DNA from: DASSCW01 sp036556695 | GTDB lineage: Bacteria; Chloroflexota; Limnocylindria; QHBO01 | Reading direction: 5' to 3' | Assembly: GCA_036556695.1 (NCBI GenBank) | Contig: DATBIY010000019.1 | Span: 1-39,300, forward strand | DNA: 39,300 nucleotides | Shown: positions 7,413 through 15,351 of the stretch, in pieces | Layout: each line of letters opens with the position of its first letter | Position numbering within the stretch: the first letter of the stretch is position 1 | Made by a program: the position numbers and the translations under genes | Notes under the pieces: generated by a model | Seen by the model: only the letters and a program-made list of their open reading frames with translations | Database searches by the model: none | What the model was told of the DNA's origin: nothing

Positions 7413-7441
7413 GAGGGAGGCCCGGCAACCGGGCCTCCCTC
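7413..7441. terminator. Terminator after secreted protein gene
   Basis: GAGGGAGGCCCGG and CCGGGCCTCCCTC form a perfect 13-bp stem with a three-base loop (CAA). There is little T-tract on the plus side. It lies between the convergent genes ending at 7363 (+) and 7499 (-) and may serve both. Confidence 0.75.
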
Positions 7442-7498
7442 AACCATGTCCTCCAAGTCGCCACGCAGCCTGTTCAGCGCTGCTGATGGTCTTTCTTG

Positions 7499-7879
7499 CT
7501 AGAGGTGCTCGCTATCCGGGTCGCTGCGGAGGTCGCCGCCAATCCGCGTCTCGCCGCCGGGACCGCGGTCGCCGCGCGGCGGCATTGCACGCTCCTCCAT
7601 GCGGTAGGCCGGATCCTCCTCGCTCAGGCCGCTGCCGGTGCCGTAGCCGCCGCCACGCGTCGCCTGCGCCTTGCGTTCATCCACGTCTTCCGGCCCGGCC
7701 GGATCGGACTGATGCGCGCCGCGATCCTCGGCCCGCCGATACGTTTCCGCCGTGATGCGCCGCGCGTCATGCGGGTCACTCATCTCCCGGGTCTCGGCGG
7801 GGACGAACTCATCGTCGGGATCCGACGGGGTAAGGCTGCCTGTTGCGCCGGTCAGCGCCTCCTGATCTCGATCTTCCAT
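7499..7879 (-). CDS. Hypothetical acidic, probably disordered protein
   Basis: 126 residues dominated by Asp, Glu, Arg, Gly, Pro and Ser, almost no long hydrophobic stretches, no cysteine. Motif-like segments are SDPHDARRITAETYRRAEDRG and RGGGYGTGSG. The composition predicts an intrinsically disordered cytoplasmic protein. It begins eight bases after the stop of the SRPBCC gene, with a GAGGTGA ribosome site in that gap, so it is the second gene of that transcript. No family recognised. Coding status rests on the tight spacing, the ribosome site and a composition different from the antisense frames. Confidence 0.6.
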   Translation of the reverse strand: MEDRDQEALTGATGSLTPSDPDDEFVPAETREMSDPHDARRITAETYRRAEDRGAHQSDPAGPEDVDERKAQATRGGGYGTGSGLSEEDPAYRMEERAMPPRGDRGPGGETRIGGDLRSDPDSEHL

Positions 7880-7887
7880 GACTCACC

Positions 7888-8352
7888 TCAGCGTGACGAT
7901 GGGCTCTCGACGTTCCCGCGCCAGGCTCCGGTCGGCTCGCCGCGGCCCTGGATGAAGTCGCGGAACCGCTCCAGGTCACCCTGCACACGGCCATCGAAAA
8001 GCCCAGCCCAGTCTCCGATCGACTCCACCACGCCATCCGGCTCCACGTCCATCTGGACGGTGACGCGCGTCGAGTCGTCATCCAGCCGATGGAAGGTCAC
8101 GACGCCGGCATTCCGCGCCCCGCTGGTGCTATGCCAGGCAATGCGCTCATCGGGGTGCTGCTCGCTGATCTCGGCATCCCATTCCTTCTCCTGGCCGGCG
8201 ACCTCTGCCACCCAGTGCAGGTGCGTGTCGTCGAGCTGGCGGACGCTCTTCACGCCCTCCATGAAGCGCGGGAACTCCTCGAACTGGGTCCATTGGTCAT
8301 ACGCCGTCCGAATGGGAACGTTGACGTCGATGGACTTGGTGACGGTGCTCAT
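7888..8352 (-). CDS. SRPBCC (START-like) family protein
   Basis: 154 residues. The N-terminal strand and helix MSTVTKSIDVNVPIRTAYDQWTQFEEFPRFM is the hallmark of the polyketide cyclase/dehydrase branch of SRPBCC, followed by HWVAEVAGQEKEWDAEI, the strand pair ending GVVTFHRLDDDSTRVTVQMD and the long C-terminal helix LERFRDFIQGR. These proteins bind hydrophobic ligands in a helix-grip pocket; many soil bacterial members of this form are linked to general stress, but no ligand can be inferred. GGGAGG lies ten bases before ATG 8352. Probably co-transcribed with the acidic protein gene downstream and divergent from the small basic protein gene at 8477. Confidence 0.88.
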   Translation of the reverse strand: MSTVTKSIDVNVPIRTAYDQWTQFEEFPRFMEGVKSVRQLDDTHLHWVAEVAGQEKEWDAEISEQHPDERIAWHSTSGARNAGVVTFHRLDDDSTRVTVQMDVEPDGVVESIGDWAGLFDGRVQGDLERFRDFIQGRGEPTGAWRGNVESPSSR

Positions 8353-8476
8353 ATCGGTTCTGCCTCCCGTGGCAATACGTTCAGTTGCTGAGCAGAGCAG
8401 TGGTGCAAGCGCCGCGCCAACCAACCGCCTCGGCACGGCTGATGCATCGGCTGAGCCGGTACCGCAGGGAGGAAAC

Positions 8477-8638
8477 ATGGACATGCCGGCAGGCAGCCGC
8501 AAGAAGCGCGAGCGACAGTACGAGCACATCAAGGAGTCGTACAAGGACCGTGGCGTCAGCACCGACGAGGCCGAGGAGCGGGCCGCGCGGACGGTGAACA
8601 AGGAGCGCCGCAAGGCCGGGGAAACAAAGGAGAAGTAG
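8477..8638 (+). CDS. Small basic conserved protein (often labelled plasmid stabilisation protein)
   Basis: 53 residues, about one third Lys/Arg/Glu. The pattern SRKKRERQYEHIKESYKDRG, STDEAEERAARTVNKERR and a GET tail is one I recognise from small proteins automatically named plasmid stabilisation protein, for which I know of no solid function. There is no partner toxin or antitoxin nearby, so an addiction role is not supported. AGGGAGG ends four to five bases before the ATG. It likely folds as two amphipathic helices and could bind nucleic acid. It is divergent from the SRPBCC gene across a 124-bp gap in which I see no clear promoter. Confidence 0.72.
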   Translation: MDMPAGSRKKRERQYEHIKESYKDRGVSTDEAEERAARTVNKERRKAGETKEK

Positions 8639-8659
8639 CCGCCTTTCGCCGCTCCGTCT

Positions 8660-8687
8660 GGCGGCGTTTGCGGCTCCAGCACACATC
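8660..8687. repeat. Second copy of the 12-bp unit plus AGCACACATC tail
   Basis: GGCGGCGTTTGC followed by GGCTCCAGCACACATC matches the end of the tandem array at 837-864 apart from three bases. Both copies sit in gene-free spacers downstream of a plus-strand stop codon. The rest of this spacer (8688-8933) has GCAAATTGGG and GCAAAATTGGG about 60 bases apart but no gene. Confidence 0.6.
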
Positions 8688-8933
8688 GAGCAGGCTGCGG
8701 CTCCCGGGCCGTGGAAAGTTGCGCGGGCTGGCAAATTGGGTGCGCCGGAGCGTCGGTTTGGGTGCCGGTTCAGACCGGGATGTGCAGCTCGAGCAAAATT
8801 GGGCCGTGGCAAGCAGGCCGCATGTCAGATGTATGCCCCACGCGTAAGCGCAGGCGCGGGCGTGCAGGGCCGTCAGCGGAGCCGATACGTGGCGCGTCAC
8901 CCGTGAGTAACGCGCTTCCGCCATGATCGGCGA

Positions 8934-9959
8934 ATGCAGGACGGCCTGAAGCTCCGTGACCGAGCCGCCCGCGAAGCGGAGGAGAAGCGCCTCAGCCCAC
9001 TGGCCGCGCGATCCACGCAGTCTCGGGGTCGCGAACGGCCAGAGGAGCCTGACCAGCTGCGCACTGCCTTCGAGCGCGATCGCGATCGAATCATCCACGC
9101 CAAGGCCTTCCGTCGCCTGAAGCACAAGACCCAGGTGTTCGTGAACCCGGACGGCGACCACTACGTCACCCGGCTGACGCACACCCTGCATGTCGCGCAG
9201 ATCGCCCGGGCGCTGGCCGCCGGGCTGAGCCTCAACGAGCCGCTGACCGAGGCGATCGCCCTGGGTCACGACGTGGGCCACACGCCGTTCGGGCACACCG
9301 GCGAGGAGGCGCTGTCGCCGTACTTTCCGCCGGATGGCTGGCACCACGCTGCGCAGAGCGTGCGGATCTTCGAGGTGCTCGAGGATCTGAACCTGAGCTG
9401 GGAAGTGCGCGACGGCATCCGCGCCCACTCCTGGAAGATCGACCCGCCGCCGGCCAGCCAGGAGGCGCTGTGCGTGCGCTTCGCCGATCGCATCGCCTAC
9501 CTGACGCACGACGCGCTGGACGCGATCCGCGCCGGCATCCTCTCCCAGGACGAGCTGCCGAACGCCGTGAGCCGCCGGTTCGGCGAGCCGGGACGCGTCT
9601 GGATCGGCGAGATGATCGAGGCGGTGATCGCCGAGTCGTTGAGGGCCGGGACGGTGCAGATGGACGAGCCGACGCTGGCGGTCATGAATGAGCTGCGTGA
9701 CTTCATGTTCGCCCGCGTCTACCTGGGCGCCGAGCAGCGGGAGCACCAGGACCAGGCGATTGGCCTGCTCCGCGCCCTGATGGAGCATCACCTGGCCAAC
9801 CCGGACGAGATCCCGGTCACCTACCGCCAGGACGACGCGCCGCTGGTGGTGCAGGCCGCCGACTACGTGGCCGGCATGACCGACCGATACGCGCTATCCA
9901 CGTTTGCGCGGCTGCACGGAGCCGATGCCGCGGCGGCCACCGGGTTGCCTGGCAGCTAG
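8934..9959 (+). CDS. dgt: Deoxyguanosinetriphosphate triphosphohydrolase-like protein
   Basis: 341 residues, HD-domain dGTPase family: hydrolyses dNTPs (typically dGTP) to the nucleoside and triphosphate, adjusting dNTP pools. Motifs include the N-terminal RTAFERDRDRIIHAKAFRRL that starts the family core, the metal-site histidine in LTHTLHV (His86 region), GHDVGHTPFGHTGEE with the HD pair His112/Asp113 and His116, and a later aspartate in CVRFADRIAYL. Length fits the short bacterial class. ATG 8934 has no clear ribosome site, so the start is the least certain part. The stop overlaps that of the convergent lipid kinase gene through a shared CTAG. Confidence 0.93.
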   Translation: MQDGLKLRDRAAREAEEKRLSPLAARSTQSRGRERPEEPDQLRTAFERDRDRIIHAKAFRRLKHKTQVFVNPDGDHYVTRLTHTLHVAQIARALAAGLSLNEPLTEAIALGHDVGHTPFGHTGEEALSPYFPPDGWHHAAQSVRIFEVLEDLNLSWEVRDGIRAHSWKIDPPPASQEALCVRFADRIAYLTHDALDAIRAGILSQDELPNAVSRRFGEPGRVWIGEMIEAVIAESLRAGTVQMDEPTLAVMNELRDFMFARVYLGAEQREHQDQAIGLLRALMEHHLANPDEIPVTYRQDDAPLVVQAADYVAGMTDRYALSTFARLHGADAAAATGLPGS

Positions 9960-10918
9960 CCCGGCTGCGAACCGCCGGGGGTGAAGATGCGGAGCGCCGA
10001 TGGGCGCACCGCGAAGGCCACCGGCGTCACGCCGATCGACTCGCCGTCGGCATGGGCAGGCAGCGTCCGCCACCGTCCGCTCACCGAGATCCGACGCGCG
10101 AGCATGTGCCGCACCCGCGCCTCGCGCCGCGGCCGGTTGCGCGCCACCGCCAGGTAGTGGCGGATCGTGTCCAGCGTCGACATGCCGGAGAAGACGACCA
10201 GGTCCAGCTGGCCGTCGGCAGGATCGGCATCCGGGACGAGGGTGATGCCAAAGCCGTAGTGCGGCCCGTTGCACGCGGTGACCGCCGGCGCGCTGGTGCG
10301 CAGCTTCCGACCGTCCACATCCAGGATCATCTTCGTGCGCCGCCGGCGCAGCGCCCGCCACCCGGCGCGCAGCGCTCGCCAGACCCCGTAACGCACGCCG
10401 ACGGACGCGGCACCGAAGCCGGCTGCATCCAGGCCGACGCCCGCCGCCTCGAAGAAGATGGTCGCGTCGTCCGGCGCGCCTTCGCTTGAATCGACGGCTG
10501 GATGCCAGGCCAGCCCCACGTCCACCTGGCGCGGCGTGCCGGCGATGATGGCGTCCACCGCGTCGCGCTCCTCGGTGGGCAGCCCCCAGCCATTGGCGAT
10601 GTTGTTCCACGAGCCGCGCGCCACCACGCCCAGCGTCGCGTCCGTTCCGACCAGCGCGGCGGCCACCGGCCGGACCGTGCCGTCGCCGCCGGCGACCACC
10701 AGGTCGCGGTCATCCGCCACGCCATCGGCGGCCAGCCGGCCGGGATCGTCATCGGCCTCGAGGACGCGCAGGCTGACGTCCAGCCCGCCTGCCGCGAGCC
10801 GATCGCGCAGCTGCTCCGGCTCGAGTGGCGGCTCCGAGGGAGTCGGCGCACCCGGCTTGCCGCCGGCCACCGGGTTGACCAGCAGCAGGATGGGCCGACG
10901 CCCGCCGGGCTCAGCCAC
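9956..10918 (-). CDS. Diacylglycerol/lipid kinase family protein (DagK/YegS-like)
   Basis: 320 residues from GTG 10918. The DAGK catalytic fold is shown by PILLLVNPVAGGKPG, the nucleotide-binding VVAGGDGTVRPVA and a following ARGSWNNIANGWGLP where most relatives have a GTGNDFA-type sequence; the C-terminal beta domain ends with IRHYLAVARN and ALRIFTPGG. Family members phosphorylate diacylglycerol or related lipids with ATP at the membrane face, or use sphingoid or other substrates. The altered GTGND segment makes the substrate uncertain. ATG 10963 is an alternative start deeper inside the upstream gene; GTG 10918 overlaps its stop by eight bases and gives a usual family length. Confidence 0.88.
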   Translation of the reverse strand: MAEPGGRRPILLLVNPVAGGKPGAPTPSEPPLEPEQLRDRLAAGGLDVSLRVLEADDDPGRLAADGVADDRDLVVAGGDGTVRPVAAALVGTDATLGVVARGSWNNIANGWGLPTEERDAVDAIIAGTPRQVDVGLAWHPAVDSSEGAPDDATIFFEAAGVGLDAAGFGAASVGVRYGVWRALRAGWRALRRRRTKMILDVDGRKLRTSAPAVTACNGPHYGFGITLVPDADPADGQLDLVVFSGMSTLDTIRHYLAVARNRPRREARVRHMLARRISVSGRWRTLPAHADGESIGVTPVAFAVRPSALRIFTPGGSQPG

Positions 10919-11288
10919 CGCTGGAAGTCGGGGGCGGCGTGACGCTGATGCCGTCCCATTCATATGTCTGAAAGGCGCCGTTCTGGCAGTCCATGGCGAT
11001 GGTCGCCGGGCGGTCCGCGGCGGCCGTGGATCGTACGCTGCCCGGCGGCCCATAGACGGTGCGCGTGGTCAGGCCAAGGAAGGTCGAGCCGATGTCCACC
11101 GCCGGACCCGGGCTGGGGAAGGCCGGCGAGGGCGCAGGCGTCCCGGTCACGAGGTAGCGTCGGTCGTCCCACTGCAGCGCCGCCGGGCAGCCCGACTGCC
11201 CGCTGAAGGCGACGTACATGCCCACCAGCCCGATGACCAGGAAGCCGCCCAGCAGTGCCGCCAGGCAGCCGATGGCGCGCCAGTTCAC
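10911..11288 (-). CDS. Hypothetical protein with N-terminal transmembrane anchor
   Basis: About 125 residues if translation begins at GTG 11288 (MNWRAIGCLAALLGG). One hydrophobic helix (residues about 5-28) is followed by an extracytoplasmic part with a Pro/Ser-rich linker and two cysteines (SGCPAAL and MDCQNG), which could form a disulfide. No family recognised. The frame stays open further upstream into the acylphosphatase gene, so an earlier start cannot be excluded; 16 or more bases separate the two coding regions with the chosen start. It sits in a minus-strand run of delta prime, acylphosphatase, this gene and the lipid kinase, with which its end overlaps. Confidence 0.6.
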   Translation of the reverse strand: MNWRAIGCLAALLGGFLVIGLVGMYVAFSGQSGCPAALQWDDRRYLVTGTPAPSPAFPSPGPAVDIGSTFLGLTTRTVYGPPGSVRSTAAADRPATIAMDCQNGAFQTYEWDGISVTPPPTSSGG

Positions 11289-11328
11289 CGGCGGCTCGCT
11301 GCCGTCGCTGACGCCGCGGCCGATCCGC

Positions 11329-11631
11329 TCACCGGCGGCTGATCTCGAACCTGCTGAACTCGCCGGAAGCCGCCTCGCGGGTCGCGTCCACCCGCTCGAC
11401 GCGGGCGGCGCCCGGGCCCTGCCACAGCATCCGCTCCAGGCCATCCAGCCGATCGACCGGCCCCTCCGCGACGACCACCACGCCGCGCTCGTCGTCGGCG
11501 TTCATCACCCACCCGGTGAGGCCCAGCTCAGCCGCCCGGCTGCGGACCCACCAGCGGAAGCCCACCCCCTGGACCTTGCCCTCGATGCGCGCCGTCAGGC
11601 GTTGCAGGCCCGGCGCCTCGCGCGCGGTCAT
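11329..11631 (-). CDS. acyP: Acylphosphatase
   Basis: 100 residues, the normal family size. The active-site loop GKVQGVGFRWWVR contains the phosphate-binding arginine (Arg26), and GWVMN supplies the catalytic asparagine (Asn44); NADDERGVVVVAEGP and the final FEISRR strand complete the ferredoxin-like fold. It hydrolyses carboxyl-phosphate bonds of acyl phosphates in the cytoplasm. The ATG overlaps the stop codon of the delta prime gene (ATGA), so translation is probably coupled. There is no functional link between the two beyond operon position that I can name. Confidence 0.95.
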   Translation of the reverse strand: MTAREAPGLQRLTARIEGKVQGVGFRWWVRSRAAELGLTGWVMNADDERGVVVVAEGPVDRLDGLERMLWQGPGAARVERVDATREAASGEFSRFEISRR

Positions 11632-12779
11632 CGTGGCGGCGTGGCAGCCACCGCAGCCGCCGGCACCGCAGCCGCCGGCAGTTGCGGCCAGGCCAACATG
11701 GCGCGCTCCACCGCCAGCCGCGGAGCGGCATTGGTGCGCAGCCCCTCGCTGATGCGCTCGAGCAGGTCGATGAAGGCCGTGATGCTGCTCCTCTCCAACT
11801 GTCGAGCCGCCGCAGCCAAATCGGGCACCTGGCGGCTGGCGGCCGCCAGGTCGTGGCGGCCCGCGCTCACCATGAGCATGTCCCGAGCCAGAGCCTGCCA
11901 GGCCTCCACCACCAGCACCGCGGCCGCACGCTGCTGGGCGCCGGCCAGCTTCACCGGCTCGTCCTCGACGACCTCGGCTGCTTCCGGAGGCGCGGCGCCC
12001 AGCGAGGCAGCGGCATCCAGCAGGTCCGGGACCGATGCGAAGCGGTCGGCCGGCCCGCGCCGAAGCAGGCTCACCAGCTCAGCCTGCGTCCGGCGGCGCC
12101 ATTCGAGCAGGGGAGGGTTGCGGGCGTAGCCGATGGCCCGGCCGGCAAGCCCTCCCGCGATGCGCGCCACGTCCTCCGCCAGGTCGGCCGGCAGGCGCTC
12201 CCTCTCGACCAGCCACTCCTGCAGCTGGCCGTGCTCCACCGGACCGACGCGCAGCGCCTGCGCGCGGGAGCGAATGGTGGGCAGCAGCCGGGACGGATCC
12301 TCTGCCACCAGAACGAACATCTGGCGTGCCGCTGGTTCCTCGAGCGCCTTCAGCAGGGCGTTCTGGATCGCCTCGTTGCCCTGGTCGGAGTGCTCGATGA
12401 CCACGACCCGCAGCTCGCCGGCGACCGGCGAGGTAGCCGCTCCCAGCAGCCAGCGGCGCGCCGCGGCCACGATGCTCTCACCGGTAGCGCGGCTTTCGCG
12501 CCAGGCCGCCGGCGAGCCGATCAGCAGGTCGGGATGCACCCGGGCGCGGGCCTGGCGGCAGGCCTGGCAGGCGTTGCAGGGCCGGCCCGCCGGGTCGTCC
12601 GACCGGCACAGCAGCAGTGCCAGCAGGTCGTCGAGAAAGGCGCCCTTGCCGGCGCCCGCCGGGCCGTGGAGCAGGAGCGTGCGCTGCAGCCTTCCGCGGG
12701 ACACGGCACGGGTCGCCGTCTCGCGGGCGACGGTCTGGCCGATGCTGATGAACCCCGGCGTCGGGCTGGCTATCGCCAT
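11628..12779 (-). CDS. holB: DNA polymerase III subunit delta prime
   Basis: 383 residues. Clamp-loader delta prime subunit, which with delta and tau/gamma loads the sliding clamp. Seen: N-terminal GQTVARETATRAVSRGRLQRTLLLHGPAGAGKG with a Walker A-like loop (39-46), a zinc cluster of Cys58, Cys68, Cys71 and Cys74, the sensor region ALLKALEEPAARQMFVLVAEDPSRLLPTIRSRA with the conserved Ser-Arg pair, and a helical C-terminal collar domain. The tail (from about residue 365) is Ala/Pro-rich and low complexity. A TATACT box ends six bases before the ATG with no ribosome site, suggesting a leaderless transcript. Acylphosphatase overlaps its 3' end. Confidence 0.93.
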   Translation of the reverse strand: MAIASPTPGFISIGQTVARETATRAVSRGRLQRTLLLHGPAGAGKGAFLDDLLALLLCRSDDPAGRPCNACQACRQARARVHPDLLIGSPAAWRESRATGESIVAAARRWLLGAATSPVAGELRVVVIEHSDQGNEAIQNALLKALEEPAARQMFVLVAEDPSRLLPTIRSRAQALRVGPVEHGQLQEWLVERERLPADLAEDVARIAGGLAGRAIGYARNPPLLEWRRRTQAELVSLLRRGPADRFASVPDLLDAAASLGAAPPEAAEVVEDEPVKLAGAQQRAAAVLVVEAWQALARDMLMVSAGRHDLAAASRQVPDLAAAARQLERSSITAFIDLLERISEGLRTNAAPRLAVERAMLAWPQLPAAAVPAAAVAATPPR

Positions 12780-12785
12780 GCGGCG

Positions 12786-12791
12786 AGTATA
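12786..12791 (-). promoter_or_regulatory. -10 box, probable leaderless start of holB
   Basis: TATACT on the minus strand is followed by CGCCGC and then the ATG of the delta prime gene. A six-base gap is the normal distance from a -10 box to the transcription start, so the mRNA would begin at the start codon. No -35 is visible. Confidence 0.6.
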
Positions 12792-13047
12792 GGAGCGGGC
12801 CCGCCGCGGCCACGTTTCGACGCGGCCGAGCACTCGCCGACGCACAACGGTAACCGGCTGGTAACCAGCCGTTGAGTGGTCGCGGCCCATCCTTGGCCTG
12901 CCATGCCCGGCGGGCCGCCGAGTGGCACGCCGAGCTGGCGGCCGGCCGGCAACCGGACCCGCCGTAGAGGACGCGGCCCGCGCGGGCGCCACCGTCGAGT
13001 GGCATACTTCGTGCACCGACTTCTGCCCGACCGACGAGGAGGACGAC

Positions 13048-13782
13048 ATGGCCGATGAGGTCCCGACTCGGGTCCGCTCCATCGTGGAGAGGGTGCTCGA
13101 GGCAGACGTGACCGACCAGATCGCTAGGCGGGGCCAGGAGCTGGCCGAGGCTGTCGGCCAGGCGACCGAGTCAGTCTCGCAGCGCGCCGGAGAGGCGTGG
13201 AAGGACACCGCAGCGCAGCGACGCGACGCCGAGAAGACCGCGCGGCGCGTTGGGCGAGACGCCCTGAAGTGGGGCCGCCGCACCTGGCAGCGCGAGGTGC
13301 GTCCAAACCTGCGTGACCTGTGGAGCCGGCGCGGAGCGGCCATCGCCGCGGCAGGTGCGGCAGTGCCGGCCAGCCGTGGGCTGGTGGATGACGCCGCCCT
13401 GCGCCTCGGCATCAAGCGCCGCGAGGAACGGCACTGGACGGCGTTCTTCATCGGCCTGCTGCTGGGCGCGATCGCCGGCGCGGTGATCGCCATCCTGACG
13501 ACGCCCAAGCCGGGGCGTGAGATGCGCAACGAGCTTGCCGGGCGTGCGCGGGATGCCGCTGACAAGGCGCGCGAGGCAGCAGGCGCGAACGACTGGGTGC
13601 CGCTTTTCCAGCGACCAGCGGAAGGCGCGGAGCCGGAGAGCACCTCCCCGGACAGCGCCTCGCTCGAAAGCGGAAACGGCCACCCGGCCCCCAGCGCCGC
13701 GACCGAGTTGCCGCCAGAGCCCGCCCCCAGCGAGCCCGCCACGGCCGCTGACAACGGTGGCGAGGCAGAGCAGCCCAGCTGA
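13048..13782 (+). CDS. YtxH-domain-like membrane protein with coiled-coil and acidic tail
   Basis: 244 residues. GAGGAGGA sits just before ATG 13048, fixing the start. Residues about 1-90 are charged and heptad-like, probably coiled coil. A hydrophobic segment ending in FFIGLLLGAIAGAVIAILTTPKPGREMR (given in part; residues about 133-160) has the YtxH pattern: Gly/Ala-rich membrane helix then a Thr/Pro-Lys-x-Gly-Arg-Glu motif. The last 60 residues are Pro/Ser/Glu-rich and disordered. YtxH proteins are general-stress associated in Bacillus but have no known biochemical activity. It is flanked by delta prime (divergent) and the NYN gene (convergent). CATACT at 13003-13008 is a possible -10 box. 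Confidence 0.78.
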   Translation: MADEVPTRVRSIVERVLEADVTDQIARRGQELAEAVGQATESVSQRAGEAWKDTAAQRRDAEKTARRVGRDALKWGRRTWQREVRPNLRDLWSRRGAAIAAAGAAVPASRGLVDDAALRLGIKRREERHWTAFFIGLLLGAIAGAVIAILTTPKPGREMRNELAGRARDAADKAREAAGANDWVPLFQRPAEGAEPESTSPDSASLESGNGHPAPSAATELPPEPAPSEPATAADNGGEAEQPS

Positions 13783-13805
13783 CCGCACCTCCCAACGCCA
13801 CATGA

Positions 13806-13833
13806 GAAAGCCGGCCCTGCGGGGCCGGCTTTC
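13806..13833. terminator. Bidirectional terminator
   Basis: GAAAGCCGGCCC and GGGCCGGCTTTC form a perfect 12-bp stem around a TGCG loop. A/T-rich ends on both sides let it serve both the YtxH-like gene (+) and the NYN gene (-), which converge on it. Confidence 0.85.
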
Positions 13834-13854
13834 TGGCTTCGTGGCGAGGCTGGC

Positions 13855-15258
13855 CTAGTTGCTCGAGCCGCCGCCTCGCGCTGATCGGAAGCGCTGCCAG
13901 ATGCCCTGGCTCTCGCCCTCTGCGCTGTCGCCGGAGGCGCCCGCCGTCTCCTCGGTCGCAGCCTTGCGGCTGCGCGTGCGGCGAGCGGGCTTGGCCCCTG
14001 CCTCCTCGCTGGCCTTCGGCTTGGCGGTCGCCTTGCGCGTGGTGGACGAGGTACGTCGCCGCGGCTTCGGCTTCTCCTCGGCCTCCGAGCTGCTCTCGGC
14101 GGCGGGCGCCGCGGCATCGGCGTCGCCCTTTCGCGTGCGGCTGCGACGCGCCGGCTTTGCCGCCGGCTCGGCGTCTGCGGCCGCTGCGGTATCGGCCTTC
14201 CGGCGGCTGCGGCGGGCGGGCTTGGCCGGCTCGGCCGCGGGCTCTTCCACGGCGACCGGCTCAGGAAGCGACGCTGTGTCGGAATCGAGCAGGCCCAGCT
14301 CGGCGAGAGTCGCCTCGTCGGCCTCCTCGAAGGTGTACTCGCGCTCCTCGTCGCCATCCGCGGGCAGCGGACCGACGTCGGCCAGTTCCTCGAGCTGCGA
14401 CAGGTCGTCGAGCTCGGTCCAGCCGATCTCGGCCGCGTCGCCACTGGCGGCAGCCGGCGCTTCGGCGCCGCGACCACCACGACCGCGGCCACGTCCACCG
14501 CGTCGACGGCGGCGCCGCCGCCCTTCGTCGGTGGTGGGCGTCTCGCCGTTGCCGCCAACGGTCGCTACCGCTGGAGCCTCCTCAGCTGCCGGTGCCTGGG
14601 TGCGGGTCCGTGTGCGCCCGCGGCCTCGGGAGCTGCGCGCCTCGTTGCCGCCCTCCCGCAGGGCAGCCAGCGCGGCGGCAGCCACACCCGGGGAGGCCTC
14701 GCGGAAGCCGAACTCGGGCACGACCTCCTTGGCAGGCATCTCCGGGGCGCTCATCCCCTTGGCGGCGGCCTTCTTCTCCGCCCGGCCGATGCTGGCGATC
14801 TTCATGATGTCGATGAACTCATCGGCCACGGCGATGAGGTCCGACGAGGTGTTGGGGCGGAAGCTGATGACCTCGCAGCGCACGCCCACGTCCTGGAGGG
14901 CGCGGATGGCCGGCGCGAAGTCGCCGTCGCCCGAGACGATGACCGCGATGTCCATGCGGTTCGCCAGGCGGAACAGGTCAACCACCAGCTCGATGTCCAG
15001 GTTCGCCTTGACGCGCCCGTCGCCGAACTTGCGGATGTCCTTGTGGACGACCTTGTATCCGTTCTTGTTCAGGAAGTCGATGAACTTCCGCTGGTTCTCG
15101 TTCTCCGGGTCGAGCCCGGAATAGGCATACGCGCGAATCAGGTCGCGCCCCTTGGTGGCGGCCTTGAGCAGGGCGACGTAATCGACGTCGACCTCCTGCC
15201 CGCGGGCCGAGTAGTAAAGGTTGGCAACGTCTACGAAGACGGCCACGTTCTTGCTCAC
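13855..15258 (-). CDS. NYN-domain (LabA-like) protein with long basic, RGG-like tail
   Basis: 467 residues from GTG 15258; AGGAGA lies 12 bases upstream. Residues 1 to about 165 are a NYN domain of the PIN-like ribonuclease superfamily: NVAVFVDVANLYYSARG with the first acidic residue (Asp10), VKANLDIELVVDLF, IAVIVSGDGDFAPAI and CEVISF. The acidic set expected for a metal-dependent RNase appears intact. The remaining 300 residues are low complexity: an RGRGRTRTRTQ stretch, an arginine/glycine block (RRRRRRGGRGRGRGGRG), an acidic patch, then five or so PARRSR/TRSRK-like repeats in Ala/Lys-rich sequence. Such tails commonly bind RNA. It likely processes or degrades RNA, target unknown. Homologues without the tail are usual, so the tail is the odd feature. 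Confidence 0.88.
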   Translation of the reverse strand: MSKNVAVFVDVANLYYSARGQEVDVDYVALLKAATKGRDLIRAYAYSGLDPENENQRKFIDFLNKNGYKVVHKDIRKFGDGRVKANLDIELVVDLFRLANRMDIAVIVSGDGDFAPAIRALQDVGVRCEVISFRPNTSSDLIAVADEFIDIMKIASIGRAEKKAAAKGMSAPEMPAKEVVPEFGFREASPGVAAAALAALREGGNEARSSRGRGRTRTRTQAPAAEEAPAVATVGGNGETPTTDEGRRRRRRRGGRGRGRGGRGAEAPAAASGDAAEIGWTELDDLSQLEELADVGPLPADGDEEREYTFEEADEATLAELGLLDSDTASLPEPVAVEEPAAEPAKPARRSRRKADTAAAADAEPAAKPARRSRTRKGDADAAAPAAESSSEAEEKPKPRRRTSSTTRKATAKPKASEEAGAKPARRTRSRKAATEETAGASGDSAEGESQGIWQRFRSARGGGSSN

Positions 15259-15351
15259 GGTTTGAGCTCTTCTCCTGTGGTGTTGATTGATGCGGCTGGC
15301 GGTCGCGGTGTCCCGGCCCGGCGCGCTCATCGGCCTCTCGAGGACGAATCC

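Noticed and set aside
8477..8638. Toxin-antitoxin or plasmid maintenance role for the small basic protein
   Set aside because: No partner gene, no plasmid replication or partition genes nearby. The common database label is not evidence.
11628..14558. A 976-codon open frame on the minus strand covering delta prime and the region beyond
   Set aside because: Only the part up to 12779 shows family motifs. Upstream it runs antisense to the YtxH-like gene and out of frame across the NYN gene, as expected for a GC-rich genome with few stops.
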